Part shown: one piece after another, positions 10,031-17,234 of the stretch
Layout: every line of letters begins with the position of its first letter
How positions within the stretch are numbered: position 1 is the stretch's first letter
From: Sphingomonas folli
Lineage (GTDB): Bacteria > Pseudomonadota > Alphaproteobacteria > Sphingomonadales > Sphingomonadaceae
Length of the DNA: 64,000 bases
Direction: 5' to 3'
Assembly: GCF_019429525.1 (NCBI RefSeq)
Contig: NZ_JAHXZL010000013.1
Coordinates: 62,001 to 126,000, forward strand
Program-made: the position numbers and the translations under genes
Notes under the pieces: generated by a model
Told to the model about the DNA's origin: nothing
Seen by the model: only the letters and a program-made list of their open reading frames with translations
The model's database searches: none

Positions 10031-10819
10031 ATGGGGCGAGCGATGGTGCGACGGCCGGCGATCGTTGGGCGGGTAGGCGCGCTGCTCTGCGGCGCCCTGC
10101 TGGCAGCGCTCGCCGCGCCGGGCACGGCGCAGGTCGGCGACTCGCGGATCCAGTCGATCCCCTATCGCGACGATCAGGTCGTCCGCGTCCGCGCCGCGCC
10201 GGGCTATGAGGTGACGATCGAGCTCGCCTCCGACGAGCGGATCGTCGACGTCGCGCTGGGCGACGGCACGGCCTGGCAGGTGACCGCGAACAAGGCGGGC
10301 AACCTGTTGTTCGTGAAACCGCTCCAGCTGAACGCCCCGACCGACATGGCGGTCGCGACCGACGTGCGGCGCTACCAGTTCGAACTGGTCGGCGTGGCGG
10401 AGCCGGGCGGCGACCTGCCCTTCGCGATCCGCTTCCGCTATCCCGCGATGGCGGGCACCGATGCGCCGTCCGGCCCCTCCCCGGCGGGGGCGGGGGCGAT
10501 GATCGCGGACTATCGGCTGAGCGGCAGCCGCGCGCTCTACCCCGCGGCGATCAGCGACGACGGCGCGCGTACCTTCATCGACTGGCCGGCGGACGGGCCG
10601 CTGCCGGCGGTCTACCGCCGCGAGCGCGGCACCGAGACGCTGCTCAACGGCAACATGCGCGGCCGGTTCTTCGTGCTCGACGAGGTGGTACGCGAACTGG
10701 TGTTCCGGCTCGACCGGCAGAGCGCGCACGCGGAGCGACTGCCCCCCGCCCCCGCCCCCGCCCCCGCCCCGTCGGGCCCGCTGCGACGCGGCGATGATCG
10801 TCACCCCGCCGCTCGCTGA
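10031..10819 (+). CDS. TrbG/VirB9-like type IV secretion core protein (orphan)
   Basis: 262 residues. A signal peptide (to about residue 34, GTAQ) precedes an N-terminal beta domain (VVRVRAAPGYEVTIELASDE) and a C-terminal domain with GAMIADYRLSGSRALYP, ISDDGARTFIDWP and LNGNMRGRFFVLDEV, the blocks of VirB9/TrbG/CagX proteins of the T4SS outer-membrane core. Its last 26 nt overlap the start of the VirB2-like gene. No VirB7, VirB10, VirB4 or VirD4 gene is nearby, so it is not part of a recognisable complete secretion system. ATG at 10043 is an alternative start. Confidence 0.8.
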   Translation: MGRAMVRRPAIVGRVGALLCGALLAALAAPGTAQVGDSRIQSIPYRDDQVVRVRAAPGYEVTIELASDERIVDVALGDGTAWQVTANKAGNLLFVKPLQLNAPTDMAVATDVRRYQFELVGVAEPGGDLPFAIRFRYPAMAGTDAPSGPSPAGAGAMIADYRLSGSRALYPAAISDDGARTFIDWPADGPLPAVYRRERGTETLLNGNMRGRFFVLDEVVRELVFRLDRQSAHAERLPPAPAPAPAPSGPLRRGDDRHPAAR

Positions 10820-11159
10820 TCCGGCCGCGGGCGCGCCGCTGGCGCGCGCGGCCGAGTGGGTCGGCGCGGTCGCCACCGGCGACGTCGCCACCGCCGCGGC
10901 GACGCTGGCGGTCGCCGCGCTCGGGCTGCTGCTGCTGCAAGGGCGGCTGCCGCTGCGCCGCGCCGCGCGCGCGGCGCTCGGCTGTTGCCTGATCTTCGGT
11001 GCCGGCCCGGTCGGGGCGGGGCTCCTGCGCGTCGCCGCCGCGGCGGCCGAGCGCGAGGCGGTGGCGGACGGCTCTTCCGCGCCGCCCGCGCGGCTCGTCG
11101 CGCCCGCGCAGCCCGAGGAATATGACCCCTATGCCGGCGCGGCGGTGCCGGTGCGGTGA
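10794..11159 (+). CDS. TrbC/VirB2-like pilin protein (orphan)
   Basis: 121 residues with two hydrophobic segments (about 32-50, ATLAVAALGLLLLQG, and 62-80, GCCLIFGAGPVGAGLL) separated by a short basic loop (RLPLRRAAR), the layout of VirB2/TrbC pilins. There is no obvious signal peptide and a polar tail of about 40 residues ends in YDPYAGAAVPVR. It overlaps the VirB9-like gene by 26 nt and so is probably translated from the same message. The family call rests on topology plus context. Confidence 0.65.
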   Translation: MIVTPPLADPAAGAPLARAAEWVGAVATGDVATAAATLAVAALGLLLLQGRLPLRRAARAALGCCLIFGAGPVGAGLLRVAAAAAEREAVADGSSAPPARLVAPAQPEEYDPYAGAAVPVR

Positions 11160-11421
11160 GGCGCGACATCCGGCGAGATCACCGGGAGCGGCCTGACGGG
11201 CGGGCAGGACCTCGGTTCCCGCGTCCTCGGGCGGTACGTCGATGTACGGCACTGCCGCGGACCTCGCGCGAGAGCCGCGAGAGGCCGGTGACGACGCGAC
11301 CGCGGCCATGCTGGGCAGCCCTTCGCTGGTCGCCCCTCGCTCCGTACACGATCAAGCCGGGTGGCCATCGCCGCGGCGGCGAAGTCGTCCTGCGCTGCCC
11401 CCGGCACCGGCTCACCCCCGC
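11160..11421. other. Intergenic: original downstream region of trmB
   Basis: 262 nt without a gene I can support. Before the element inserted, trmB ended here: on the minus strand the reading frame of the repeat continues as ..VRG and stops at 11412-11414, convergent with the VirB2-like gene. Nothing else stands out. Confidence 0.6.
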
Positions 11422-11440
11422 ACGTACCTGAAATACCAGA
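11422..11440. repeat. attL, 19-bp core
   Basis: acgtacctgaaataccaga, identical to 35465-35483. On the minus strand it reads through as the codons for WYFRYV of TrmB. Identity stops on both sides of these 19 bases. Confidence 0.92.
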
Positions 11441-11768
11441 TTTTAGTGGCTAATTCGCTTTGAAGCTGCGGAAAGCCTCGTGTTTCACATCGCTGATGAC
11501 GGCACAGAGGACTGCTAGCAATCACCGAGTAAGCACCGCCGCTACGCTCGCGTGAGGTGCCCGCTTGGGCTGGTCCAAAGTCCTGGGTTGAAGCTCCATG
11601 CATCAGCTTCGCCGACCCGCCGCCCAGTCCGCTTCACTCAGCGCGACTCCGCGGCCGGCTAGCGATCCCGCAAGAGTCGCTCGATTTTTCATGAAGGGGC
11701 TTTGCTGTGCACCGCCCGCGCCAGCGGCGTGCTTCGCTCGTGCGGGAGTAGGGAAGCTAGCCAAGCAT
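11441..11768. other. Left end of the element, no supported gene
   Basis: 328 nt between attL and the first cargo gene. Several short frames exist on both strands, none with a convincing start, codon pattern or family resemblance. It may hold integrase binding sites, which cannot be recognised by eye. Confidence 0.5.
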
Positions 11769-12635
11769 TCACTTGGAAGCCGCTGACGATACGATCGAGT
11801 CGGCACGAGAAAGGATCGCGGAGGGGAGTGCTTTTTCTGCCAACCCAGCGAAGCAGCCGACCAAGAAGGCGACTGACCCAGAGCTCAAGATTGCGGAAGC
11901 CTGGAAGTGCCCGACTTGGATGTTGGCTATTCCGGTGCTGAAGGTCAGCGCAAGGACAACGGTTAGAACGCCAGTGAACACGAGCCGGAGCGGAGGATCG
12001 ATCTTGTCCTCTTCCAACATCACGAGGTCGGAGAAAGAAAGCGTCACCTTCCTCGTCGCAAAGGATGCCCAAGTGCCCGCCATGCAGCCAGCCCACACCA
12101 GGAAGAGATTTTTGTAGACGTAGGTAGCACTGGCGGCGAAGTCTTTAAAATACCAACCTAAAGCCTGCACAAGTCCGAGCGCAACGCAGGCGCAACCCGC
12201 CAATGCTAGCGCCCACAACCCGAGCGTGCGCATATACTGGTTCTTGACAGGTCCAGCTTCCCGAGCAGTAACGTCGGCCTCAAGCGATCGGAGTGCATCC
12301 GCAGCTATCGCGGGTGACGCATTGCGGCCAACAAGGCCAACTTGAGCTAAAGCTAACAGCTTTGAGAAAGCCTCATCGAACTTAGAACGGTCGGCGGGAG
12401 CGTGATAGAGCCTCTTAATAACACTTAGAACCCGTTCGACATCGTTTTTCAGAACACGTTGCTCAAGTGGCGCCCTGTTATCGTGCACTCGAAAGTTAAT
12501 GTCTGAGAACCCATCCTCGCCCACGCGAGGTTCGACGCCCCAGAAGGACACCACGTCAACCGGTGACTGCTTTAGGTTTTCTGCATCCGCCACGTGCTGG
12601 GTGTTACCGGCCGCAACACCCGCAGGTTCCGCCAC
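11769..12635 (-). CDS. Predicted membrane protein, element cargo
   Basis: 288 residues from a GTG at 12635. The first 130 residues are soluble and helical (LEQRVLKNDVERVLSVIKRLY; KFDEAFSKLLALAQVGLVG). Four hydrophobic segments follow at about 135-158, 170-190, 218-238 and 248-270, the last with Gly/Ser-rich faces. Codon use and base composition are less GC-rich than the chromosome, marking recent acquisition. It overlaps the 3' end of the small upstream gene by 32 nt. Position next to attL is where satellites and prophages usually keep cargo such as exclusion or defence genes, but no family is recognised and no function is claimed. Confidence 0.65.
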   Translation of the reverse strand: MAEPAGVAAGNTQHVADAENLKQSPVDVVSFWGVEPRVGEDGFSDINFRVHDNRAPLEQRVLKNDVERVLSVIKRLYHAPADRSKFDEAFSKLLALAQVGLVGRNASPAIAADALRSLEADVTAREAGPVKNQYMRTLGLWALALAGCACVALGLVQALGWYFKDFAASATYVYKNLFLVWAGCMAGTWASFATRKVTLSFSDLVMLEEDKIDPPLRLVFTGVLTVVLALTFSTGIANIQVGHFQASAILSSGSVAFLVGCFAGLAEKALPSAILSRADSIVSSAASK

Positions 12636-12810
12636 CCGGACTAGTCATCCGCGTAGCCGCGAATTCGCTGTCTTGGATGCCCTTTCGCAGCGTCACGACA
12701 TCCAGTTCTTGGAGCTCGGCCAAAATAGCGTCTTGGTTCGAAGTACGTTGAGCATAGGGTGTGCTCTCGAGCTTTACTCGCAGTGCCTTCAGGTTAGGTG
12801 GCAGAGCCAT
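12604..12810 (-). CDS. Small protein upstream of the membrane cargo gene
   Basis: 68 residues from the ATG at 12810, which has GGAAAGGA well placed before it; the ATG at 12843 lacks such a site. The sequence MALPPNLKALRVKLES starts a helical, charged protein ending in GGGTCGCCGR, a Cys/Gly-rich tail reminiscent of a metal-binding or amidating motif but not a known one. It overlaps the membrane-protein gene by 32 nt, so both are probably one transcription unit with a promoter in 12845-12930. Confidence 0.5.
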   Translation of the reverse strand: MALPPNLKALRVKLESTPYAQRTSNQDAILAELQELDVVTLRKGIQDSEFAATRMTSPGGGTCGCCGR

Positions 12811-12934
12811 CGCGTGTCCTTTCCGGTTACCCGACTCGGGCACCGGCGAAAAACTCGCACATCGCCTCGTATGTGGGAAGTCGCCGGAAGCGGCTCCTAG
12901 GTGTCGGTTTTAGCTCCACTCTGGTCGGAAACGG

Positions 12935-13525
12935 CTAGGAAACGAACATTGCCTCTACGATCGCCTGCATGAGAACACCACGCGGCACCGGCACGCTGAC
13001 CGACGTGTACCCGGCGTTCTGAGCTCGACGCGGTCCGTACAACCCGATCCACGAGCGCCCATGCTGCCGCCAAGCACGCTGTAGCGCTGGCACCGGCATA
13101 AGTACGCACGTCGCAGTTGGGGCGTGAGCGTAAGCGATGAAGTCGGCTGCCAGCGGCTTCTGCACCCAGCCAGGCGACTTACGCGCCTCGTCCGACCACC
13201 GCTCGAGCAGCACGTCGGGCCAATCCTCGGTGCGGATCTTTTCGTCGACCGTGTAGGTCCGGCCACACGCGAGCGTCAGCAGTCGATCGATGCCGCCTCG
13301 CTGCGCCCAGCCGTCATGCTCAACAGCGACCGCGGACATGAGCGTCGGGAACGCTCGCCGGTAGATCGGCAGCCACCAGTCAGGCCCGTAGCTCGCCGCC
13401 ACCGCGTGGCTGTCGTGGAAGCGATGCACGCGGGAGAAGCTCGACGTGCGGGTGTGGCGCGCGACGGGCCGGTGAGCGATTGGACGCGGCGACGCCGGCT
13501 GCCATTCTGCGGTGCTATACGTCAC
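12935..13525 (-). CDS. Phage protein, possible PD-(D/E)XK-type nuclease fold
   Basis: 196 residues. The GTG at 13525 is chosen since GGGAGG lies 6-7 nt before it and it overlaps the upstream stop by 11 nt, as do other gene junctions here. The centre reads GGIDRLLTLACGRTYTVDEKIR, then WPDVLLERWSDE and KPLAADFIAYA. An Asp and a (D/E)xK-like DEK separated by a beta strand fits restriction-endonuclease-like folds, and I recall similar uncharacterised phage proteins with VDEK and DY/FIAYA blocks. The fold is inference; a structure prediction would decide it. Confidence 0.65.
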   Translation of the reverse strand: MTYSTAEWQPASPRPIAHRPVARHTRTSSFSRVHRFHDSHAVAASYGPDWWLPIYRRAFPTLMSAVAVEHDGWAQRGGIDRLLTLACGRTYTVDEKIRTEDWPDVLLERWSDEARKSPGWVQKPLAADFIAYAHAPTATCVLMPVPALQRAWRQHGRSWIGLYGPRRAQNAGYTSVSVPVPRGVLMQAIVEAMFVS

Positions 13526-13691
13526 AGACGTCCTCCCGATCGTGGGTCTCCTCGTCATCCTCACGCAGGTCCTCAAGGTCGGCATCGCCATCGAGCTCGT
13601 CCATGCGGTCGATCAGGCGCTCGGTGAGGCGAGCCAGCTCGGCGCGTGGCAGGGACGGGATTACTGCGAGAAGGGCTAGCGAGCCGGCCAA
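13515..13691 (-). CDS. Small acidic helical phage protein
   Basis: 58 residues. The most plausible start is a TTG at 13691 preceded by AGGAG; the longer open frame upstream is compositionally unlike protein. The C-terminal half (LARLTERLIDRMDELDGDAD) is a well-formed amphipathic helix followed by a strongly acidic tail, a pattern seen in small phage and sphingomonad proteins of unknown role. Its end overlaps the next gene by 11 nt. Confidence 0.5.
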   Translation of the reverse strand: MAGSLALLAVIPSLPRAELARLTERLIDRMDELDGDADLEDLREDDEETHDREDVCDV

Positions 13692-13777
13692 ATGGCTCCT
13701 GCGGCTCCACTCGCGCCGGCGGCGGCGAGGCCAGGATCGCGGTGCGTTGGACACGGCCGGTGATGGCGTCGTCTGCC

Positions 13778-13954
13778 TCACCGCTTCCGCTCCATCCAAC
13801 GCACGACGACATGATCCCACCACGCCCAGAGCGTCAGCAGGCCGGCTGCGTAGGCAAGTCCGTAGTTGGCCCGCCACGCGAGGACGAACAGCGTCGTCCC
13901 GCCCACCAGCATGCCGAGCATCTGGGCCAGCCAGCAAAGGCGGCGCTTGGTCAC
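13778..13954 (-). CDS. Two-helix membrane protein, holin-like
   Basis: 58 residues from a GTG at 13954 that overlaps the stop of the upstream gene (GTGA). Two hydrophobic stretches (CWLAQMLGMLVGGTTLFVLA and YGLAYAAGLLTLWAWW) are separated by a short polar turn, and the ends are basic (MTKRR and WMERKR). Size, topology and location in a run of small phage genes suggest a holin, but no endolysin gene is adjacent and the call is based on topology only. Confidence 0.55.
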   Translation of the reverse strand: MTKRRLCWLAQMLGMLVGGTTLFVLAWRANYGLAYAAGLLTLWAWWDHVVVRWMERKR

Positions 13955-14196
13955 CCGACGTACCCCAGCTGCTTGCGCTCGATAGCGGCCTTGATCGCCT
14001 CCTGCCGCTCGGGTTGAGCGACGATCTGCGCCATCAGCGGTGTGAGATCGCCGGTGGAGCACTCCTGTACCACCAGCCACAGCTTGCGGCCTGAGGCGAG
14101 CGCGTAGCCGCCGCCGATCCCGACAAGCGTGTTGAGCCATGCCGCGGGATCGAAGGGGGTAGCCGAAGACGTCCCCGTGTCGCTGTCCGCGATCAT
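13951..14196 (-). CDS. Small phage protein with one hydrophobic segment
   Basis: 81 residues from an ATG at 14196 that overlaps the previous stop as ATGA. The segment AAWLNTLVGIGGGYALASGR could be a membrane helix; the rest (LTPLMAQIVAQPERQEAIKA) is helical. Coupled at both ends to its neighbours, so it is part of the leftward small-gene operon. Function unknown; a holin/antiholin pair with the next gene is one possibility. Confidence 0.55.
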   Translation of the reverse strand: MIADSDTGTSSATPFDPAAWLNTLVGIGGGYALASGRKLWLVVQECSTGDLTPLMAQIVAQPERQEAIKAAIERKQLGYVG

Positions 14197-14771
14197 GCGA
14201 GGGCACTCGCCTGACCAGCGGCCGCGAGCCGCACCGCGTCGTCGAGCGTCTGCTTCAGGAAGCTGTGAGCATAGCTGGCGACGAAGCCCTCTTGGTCGGG
14301 CTGGAACAGGTAGCCGAGCTTCCAGGCAAGCGCTGGGGCGTTCGGAGCCGGCATCTGGAGCAGGCGGTTGAGCGCCAGCCACTCCGCTTCGTCCTGGCCC
14401 TCGACGTCGCGGACGAGCTCGTACTCGCGCATCGCGCTATCCCACTCAGCTGGGCTCGTGACAGGAGTGAGCAGCCGGCGGACGTGCGCCAGCAGGCGAG
14501 CGGCATTGTCGTCGTCGATGGTGTTCGCGCCATCGTCGGATAGGTGCTCGACCCAGCGGCCGAAGTCGCCCCACGAGGTAGGCGTCGCCGCATCTGCTGC
14601 CCTGCTGGCCGCGATGAGGCGCTGCACCTCCGCTTCGTACTGGGCAGGGTCGTCCTGCTCGAGCGTGGCGGGGAGTGAGCTGAAGCGCGCAACCGCTGCT
14701 GCGTTGGCAGCCATCGCCCCGTCGAAGGAGGTCGTTGCGCTCGCCGCCACCGGCTTCGTGTGCATCTGCAT
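14193..14771 (-). CDS. Phage hypothetical protein
   Basis: 192 residues. ATG at 14771 has GGAGGA 7 nt upstream, three bases after the stop of the preceding gene. The protein is soluble, helical and acidic (LEQDDPAQYEAEVQRLIAAS; DDGANTIDDDNAARLLAHVR), with WKLGYLFQPDQEGFVASYAH near the end. No motif or family recognised. Its stop overlaps the next start as ATGA. Confidence 0.65.
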   Translation of the reverse strand: MQMHTKPVAASATTSFDGAMAANAAAVARFSSLPATLEQDDPAQYEAEVQRLIAASRAADAATPTSWGDFGRWVEHLSDDGANTIDDDNAARLLAHVRRLLTPVTSPAEWDSAMREYELVRDVEGQDEAEWLALNRLLQMPAPNAPALAWKLGYLFQPDQEGFVASYAHSFLKQTLDDAVRLAAAGQASALA

Positions 14772-14774
14772 GGG

Positions 14775-15023
14775 TCAGTCCTCCACGACGTCGATGCCGC
14801 TGAGGGCGTCGACCTGCTGCTGGATGCGGGTGAGGTGCTCCTCGGCCATGTGGATGAGGAGCAGAGCGTGGTTGTGCCGCGTCCGCTCGTCGCTGCTCTC
14901 TGGAAGGGCGCTGAGCAGCCCGCCAGCGCCGATGGCGTACAGCGCCGCCAGAGCCGACTCGACGCCGTCCTGGAGCAGCTCCTCGCGCTGGATCCGATTG
15001 TCGGTTGCAGTCGCCACGGTCAC
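14775..15023 (-). CDS. Small helical phage protein
   Basis: 82 residues from the GTG at 15023, which overlaps the previous stop as GTGA; a second GTG at 15017 is also possible. The sequence is helical with a His/Glu-rich face (ERTRHNHALLLIHMAEEHLT). No family recognised. The arrangement shows translational coupling within the small-gene operon. Confidence 0.55.
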   Translation of the reverse strand: MTVATATDNRIQREELLQDGVESALAALYAIGAGGLLSALPESSDERTRHNHALLLIHMAEEHLTRIQQQVDALSGIDVVED

Positions 15024-15322
15024 GCCTCCATCGCTTCGGCGAGGCTGTCGACGCGCGACAGGCCAAGGTGCGGCTGGAACTGGTAGAAGCGGTTGGTCGA
15101 GGGCTGCCACAGCGCCCAGATGTCCGGCCGACCGTCACCCGGCGTTGCGACGCGCGCCTTGACGACGAGTCCGCGGACGAAGCCGACGTTGACGACCTGG
15201 CCGATCTCCCAGCGCTGCTTGGCGCGCGGAGTCGCGTGGCCGTTGTAGAGACCGCCGCCGCCGACGCGGGGCACACGATACATGGGGTTGGCCGGGCGCA
15301 CGCCCAGCGGTACGGTGTTCAT
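15020..15322 (-). CDS. Small beta-rich phage protein
   Basis: 100 residues; ATG at 15322 with AGAGGTGA about 8 nt upstream is preferred to a TTG at 15328. Strands such as RWEIGQVVNVGFVRGLVVKA and DIWALWQPSTNRFYQFQPH suggest a small beta barrel. First gene of the leftward small-gene operon, whose promoter should lie in 15323-15395, divergent from the ribbon-helix-helix gene. Function unknown. Confidence 0.6.
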   Translation of the reverse strand: MNTVPLGVRPANPMYRVPRVGGGGLYNGHATPRAKQRWEIGQVVNVGFVRGLVVKARVATPGDGRPDIWALWQPSTNRFYQFQPHLGLSRVDSLAEAMEA

Positions 15323-15396
15323 AGCCAATCACCTCTAGTCCAGGTGCTGCGGTGAGAGCCGGGGTGAGGCTGCAACCTTGCCTCGGCTCGTAGTTT

Positions 15397-15440
15397 CTGA
15401 TAGCGATAAATCAGAATGAGCGCAATAGCTGATAGCGACA
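15397..15440. promoter_or_regulatory. Paired operator-like repeats over the RHH gene start
   Basis: ctgatagcgata at 15397-15408 and ctgatagcgaca at 15429-15440 are direct repeats 32 bp apart, about three helical turns, bracketing the start codon at 15416. This is a typical arrangement for autoregulation by a small DNA-binding protein and could also control the divergent operon beginning at 15322. Confidence 0.5.
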
Positions 15441-15619
15441 AAAAGCGCGGGCGGGGTCGTCCGGAAACGGGAATAGGCCCGGCGATCGGCCTGCGCCTGC
15501 ATCCTGAGCTGTCGGCTGATCTAGACGCGTGGATCGCGTCATTGCCTGAGCCGCGACCGTCGAGGCCAGAAGCTATCCGCAAGCTGCTGCGCTCGGCGCT
15601 CGATCAGGCTGGCTCGTGA
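15416..15619 (+). CDS. Ribbon-helix-helix-type regulator
   Basis: 67 residues. After a basic N-terminus (KKRGRGRPE) comes a strand IGLRLHPELSADLDAWI and helices ending SRPEAIRKLLRSALDQAG, the usual RHH form: a beta strand followed by two helices with a conserved R(P/S)EAIR. RHH proteins bind DNA as dimers through the strand. The gene is divergent from the small-gene operon and carries repeated motifs over its own start. It may be a repressor or a lone antitoxin; no toxin is adjacent on the same strand. Confidence 0.7.
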   Translation: MSAIADSDKKRGRGRPETGIGPAIGLRLHPELSADLDAWIASLPEPRPSRPEAIRKLLRSALDQAGS

Positions 15620-15741
15620 TCTGGCTGCGTCTGCTTCTTCCCTCGTCCTAGTTGCGCCTTGCCTCTGCGGAACCGCTTATAGGCTTAGGTCTGCAACGAG
15701 CTGACTGGAGAGCGACTGGTGTAAATGCTATAGCAAATAAG

Positions 15742-16332
15742 CTAAAGAGAAAGAACGTGCTGCCTAAGGATGTCGACGGTCTGCGTGAGGCCGTCAGCTT
15801 CCATCTCAAGCAACAGGTCTTCCGCCGTCTTCCCTGGCCTCTTAAATCGTTCACGCATCTTGCGAATTGCCGCGACAGCTCGACCGGGATCCAAAGCGAT
15901 CGTATCGGCGATAAAGGAGTCGGCAGACCGAGCTTCAAGGTTAAGCCTTGAGAGATGACTTTCTGGAAAATCCTTGAGGTTCTCTGTGACGATTGTGGCC
16001 GCCTGCGTTTTCAATGCAGCAGCAAGAACGTGAGCGTCGCCGGCATCCGGGAGATCTTCACAGGAAGGCAAGAAAAGGTCGTAGTCGCTTACGACCGCCT
16101 CCTCAAAAGCGATCTCCATCGCCTTCCGGGCTCGCTGTGCGCGATCAGCTGAGTCTAACACGCCCTTCCCAGTCAGGATCTTTTCGATCGCCGCCTGGGT
16201 TTCATCCAGAACCTTTTCCGACCATCGCACACGGAAGAACTCCGCTTCGGCGAGGGACAGGAGAAGGTTGCGCTTCAGCGTGCCAGCAAGGGTGCACGCA
16301 TCTATGAAAGCGGTGTACCGATTAGCGAACAC
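15742..16332 (-). CDS. PIN-domain protein, probable toxin
   Basis: 196 residues. PIN folds are Mg-dependent RNases; the acidic residues expected are present: Asp11 in FIDACTL, Glu44 in VLDET, Asp96/Asp99 in LPDAGDAHVLAAAL and Asp121 in TENLKDFP, with the conserved (T/S)xN just before it. About 60 C-terminal residues extend beyond the minimal PIN domain, as in VapC-like proteins paired with excisionase-type antitoxins. It follows the HTH gene by 3 nt. Probably a type II toxin stabilising the element; not a defence gene on this evidence alone. Confidence 0.75.
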   Translation of the reverse strand: MFANRYTAFIDACTLAGTLKRNLLLSLAEAEFFRVRWSEKVLDETQAAIEKILTGKGVLDSADRAQRARKAMEIAFEEAVVSDYDLFLPSCEDLPDAGDAHVLAAALKTQAATIVTENLKDFPESHLSRLNLEARSADSFIADTIALDPGRAVAAIRKMRERFKRPGKTAEDLLLEMEADGLTQTVDILRQHVLSL

Positions 16333-16335
16333 GGC

Positions 16336-16788
16336 TCAGAGATGCTCAGCATCCAGCTCCGCCAGTGCGGACAGAGCCTTGCCGCGCTTCTCATCACGCT
16401 CTCGCTTATACCGGAAGAGGTCCTCTGCCTTGATACGGCGGTGGCGCCCTACGGTATCAAACTTGATCGCCTCCTTCTCAAGGAGGGTGATGAGAAACGG
16501 ACGCGAGACGTTTAGAATGTCAGCCGCCTGCTGGGTGGTCAGCATCTGACTCACCGGCACAAGCGTGACCGCATCACCACGCCCCACATGACGCAGCAAT
16601 TCCATCAGAAGCTTCGAAAGCCCTGGAGTCAGGGTCACCTCGGTCGGCTTCTTATCGTCTAGAACACGTAGCGTCGCTCCCCCCGCGGCCTGCGAGGCGA
16701 GAATACGACGCAGCTGATTAGCGGCCGCCTTCTCACTTGCGGAAGGCAGGCGGCTGCCGAGCTCCTCGGCAAAGGCGGGCAATGTCAT
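16336..16788 (-). CDS. Excisionase-type HTH antitoxin
   Basis: 150 residues from the ATG at 16788 (GGAG 8 nt upstream); an ATG at 16815 is possible. The N-terminal half is helical. Residues from about 85 carry a MerR/excisionase-like winged helix: LTTQQAADILNVSRPFLITL, then EKEAIKFDTVGRHRRIKAEDL. Such proteins precede PIN toxins in a common toxin-antitoxin arrangement and repress the operon. Three nt separate it from the PIN gene. The AT-richer region 16789-16950 should hold its promoter. Confidence 0.72.
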   Translation of the reverse strand: MTLPAFAEELGSRLPSASEKAAANQLRRILASQAAGGATLRVLDDKKPTEVTLTPGLSKLLMELLRHVGRGDAVTLVPVSQMLTTQQAADILNVSRPFLITLLEKEAIKFDTVGRHRRIKAEDLFRYKRERDEKRGKALSALAELDAEHL

Positions 16789-16956
16789 GAGGGGGGCTCT
16801 CCGTTGCCGATCCATCTAGTCGATATTCGAAATAAACGCAACTAGTGAAATGGCTATAACCGAAGCGAGTTCCGGGTCTACCAACGGGACAAACACCGAA
16901 ACTGATAACCCAACAACCAACCTGGCATATGGGAACCGGCGACGAACGGACCAACG

Positions 16957-16992
16957 AAAAAGGCACCCCGCCGAGACCGGTGGGGTGCCTTT
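16957..16992 (-). terminator. Intrinsic terminator after the tRNA-like gene
   Basis: Stem aggcacccc / ggggtgcct with an 11-nt loop, flanked by A5 on the plus strand left side and TTT on the right. Read on the minus strand it follows the tRNA-like gene and ends in five T. It would also work, more weakly, in the other direction. Confidence 0.7.
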
Positions 16993-17066
16993 GGTCAGGC
17001 TGATGGGACTCGAACCCACGACCTCTCACCCCTCAAGGGAGCGCGCTACCGCTGCGCTACAGCATC
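16992..17066 (-). tRNA. tRNA-like gene, anticodon GAG (degenerate or atypical)
   Basis: 75 nt including an encoded CCA. All arm lengths are those of a normal class I tRNA: TA at 8-9, D stem GCGC/GCGC with loop AGCGGTA, 7-nt anticodon loop TTGAGGG, variable loop of 5, T arm GTGGG-TTCGAGT-CCCAT and discriminator A. The anticodon would be GAG (leucine codons CUC/CUU), yet leucine tRNAs normally have a long variable arm. Acceptor pairs 1-72 (G:G) and 3-70 (U:C) and one anticodon-stem pair are mismatched. Terminator directly downstream. Either a decayed phage tRNA or an unusual one. Confidence 0.65.
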
Positions 17067-17234
17067 GCTTACGTGGGGCGGGCCACACGGCTCTGCAAGA
17101 GCTGCCGAAGGCTCACCCGACTGCACCAGGACGTCCAGCTCATTCCGGGGTTGGGCCACCCGGCATGCTCTCCTATTTTGAAGGCGATGCCCATATGGAT
17201 CCCGCTTATGGGCGCGCTGATGGCGTACTGGTGG

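Noticed and set aside
11412..11603. Minus-strand frame ending in WYFRYVRG over attL
   Set aside because: Only the last seven codons are trmB; the rest is element DNA without a start signal. It is the displaced 3' end, not a gene.
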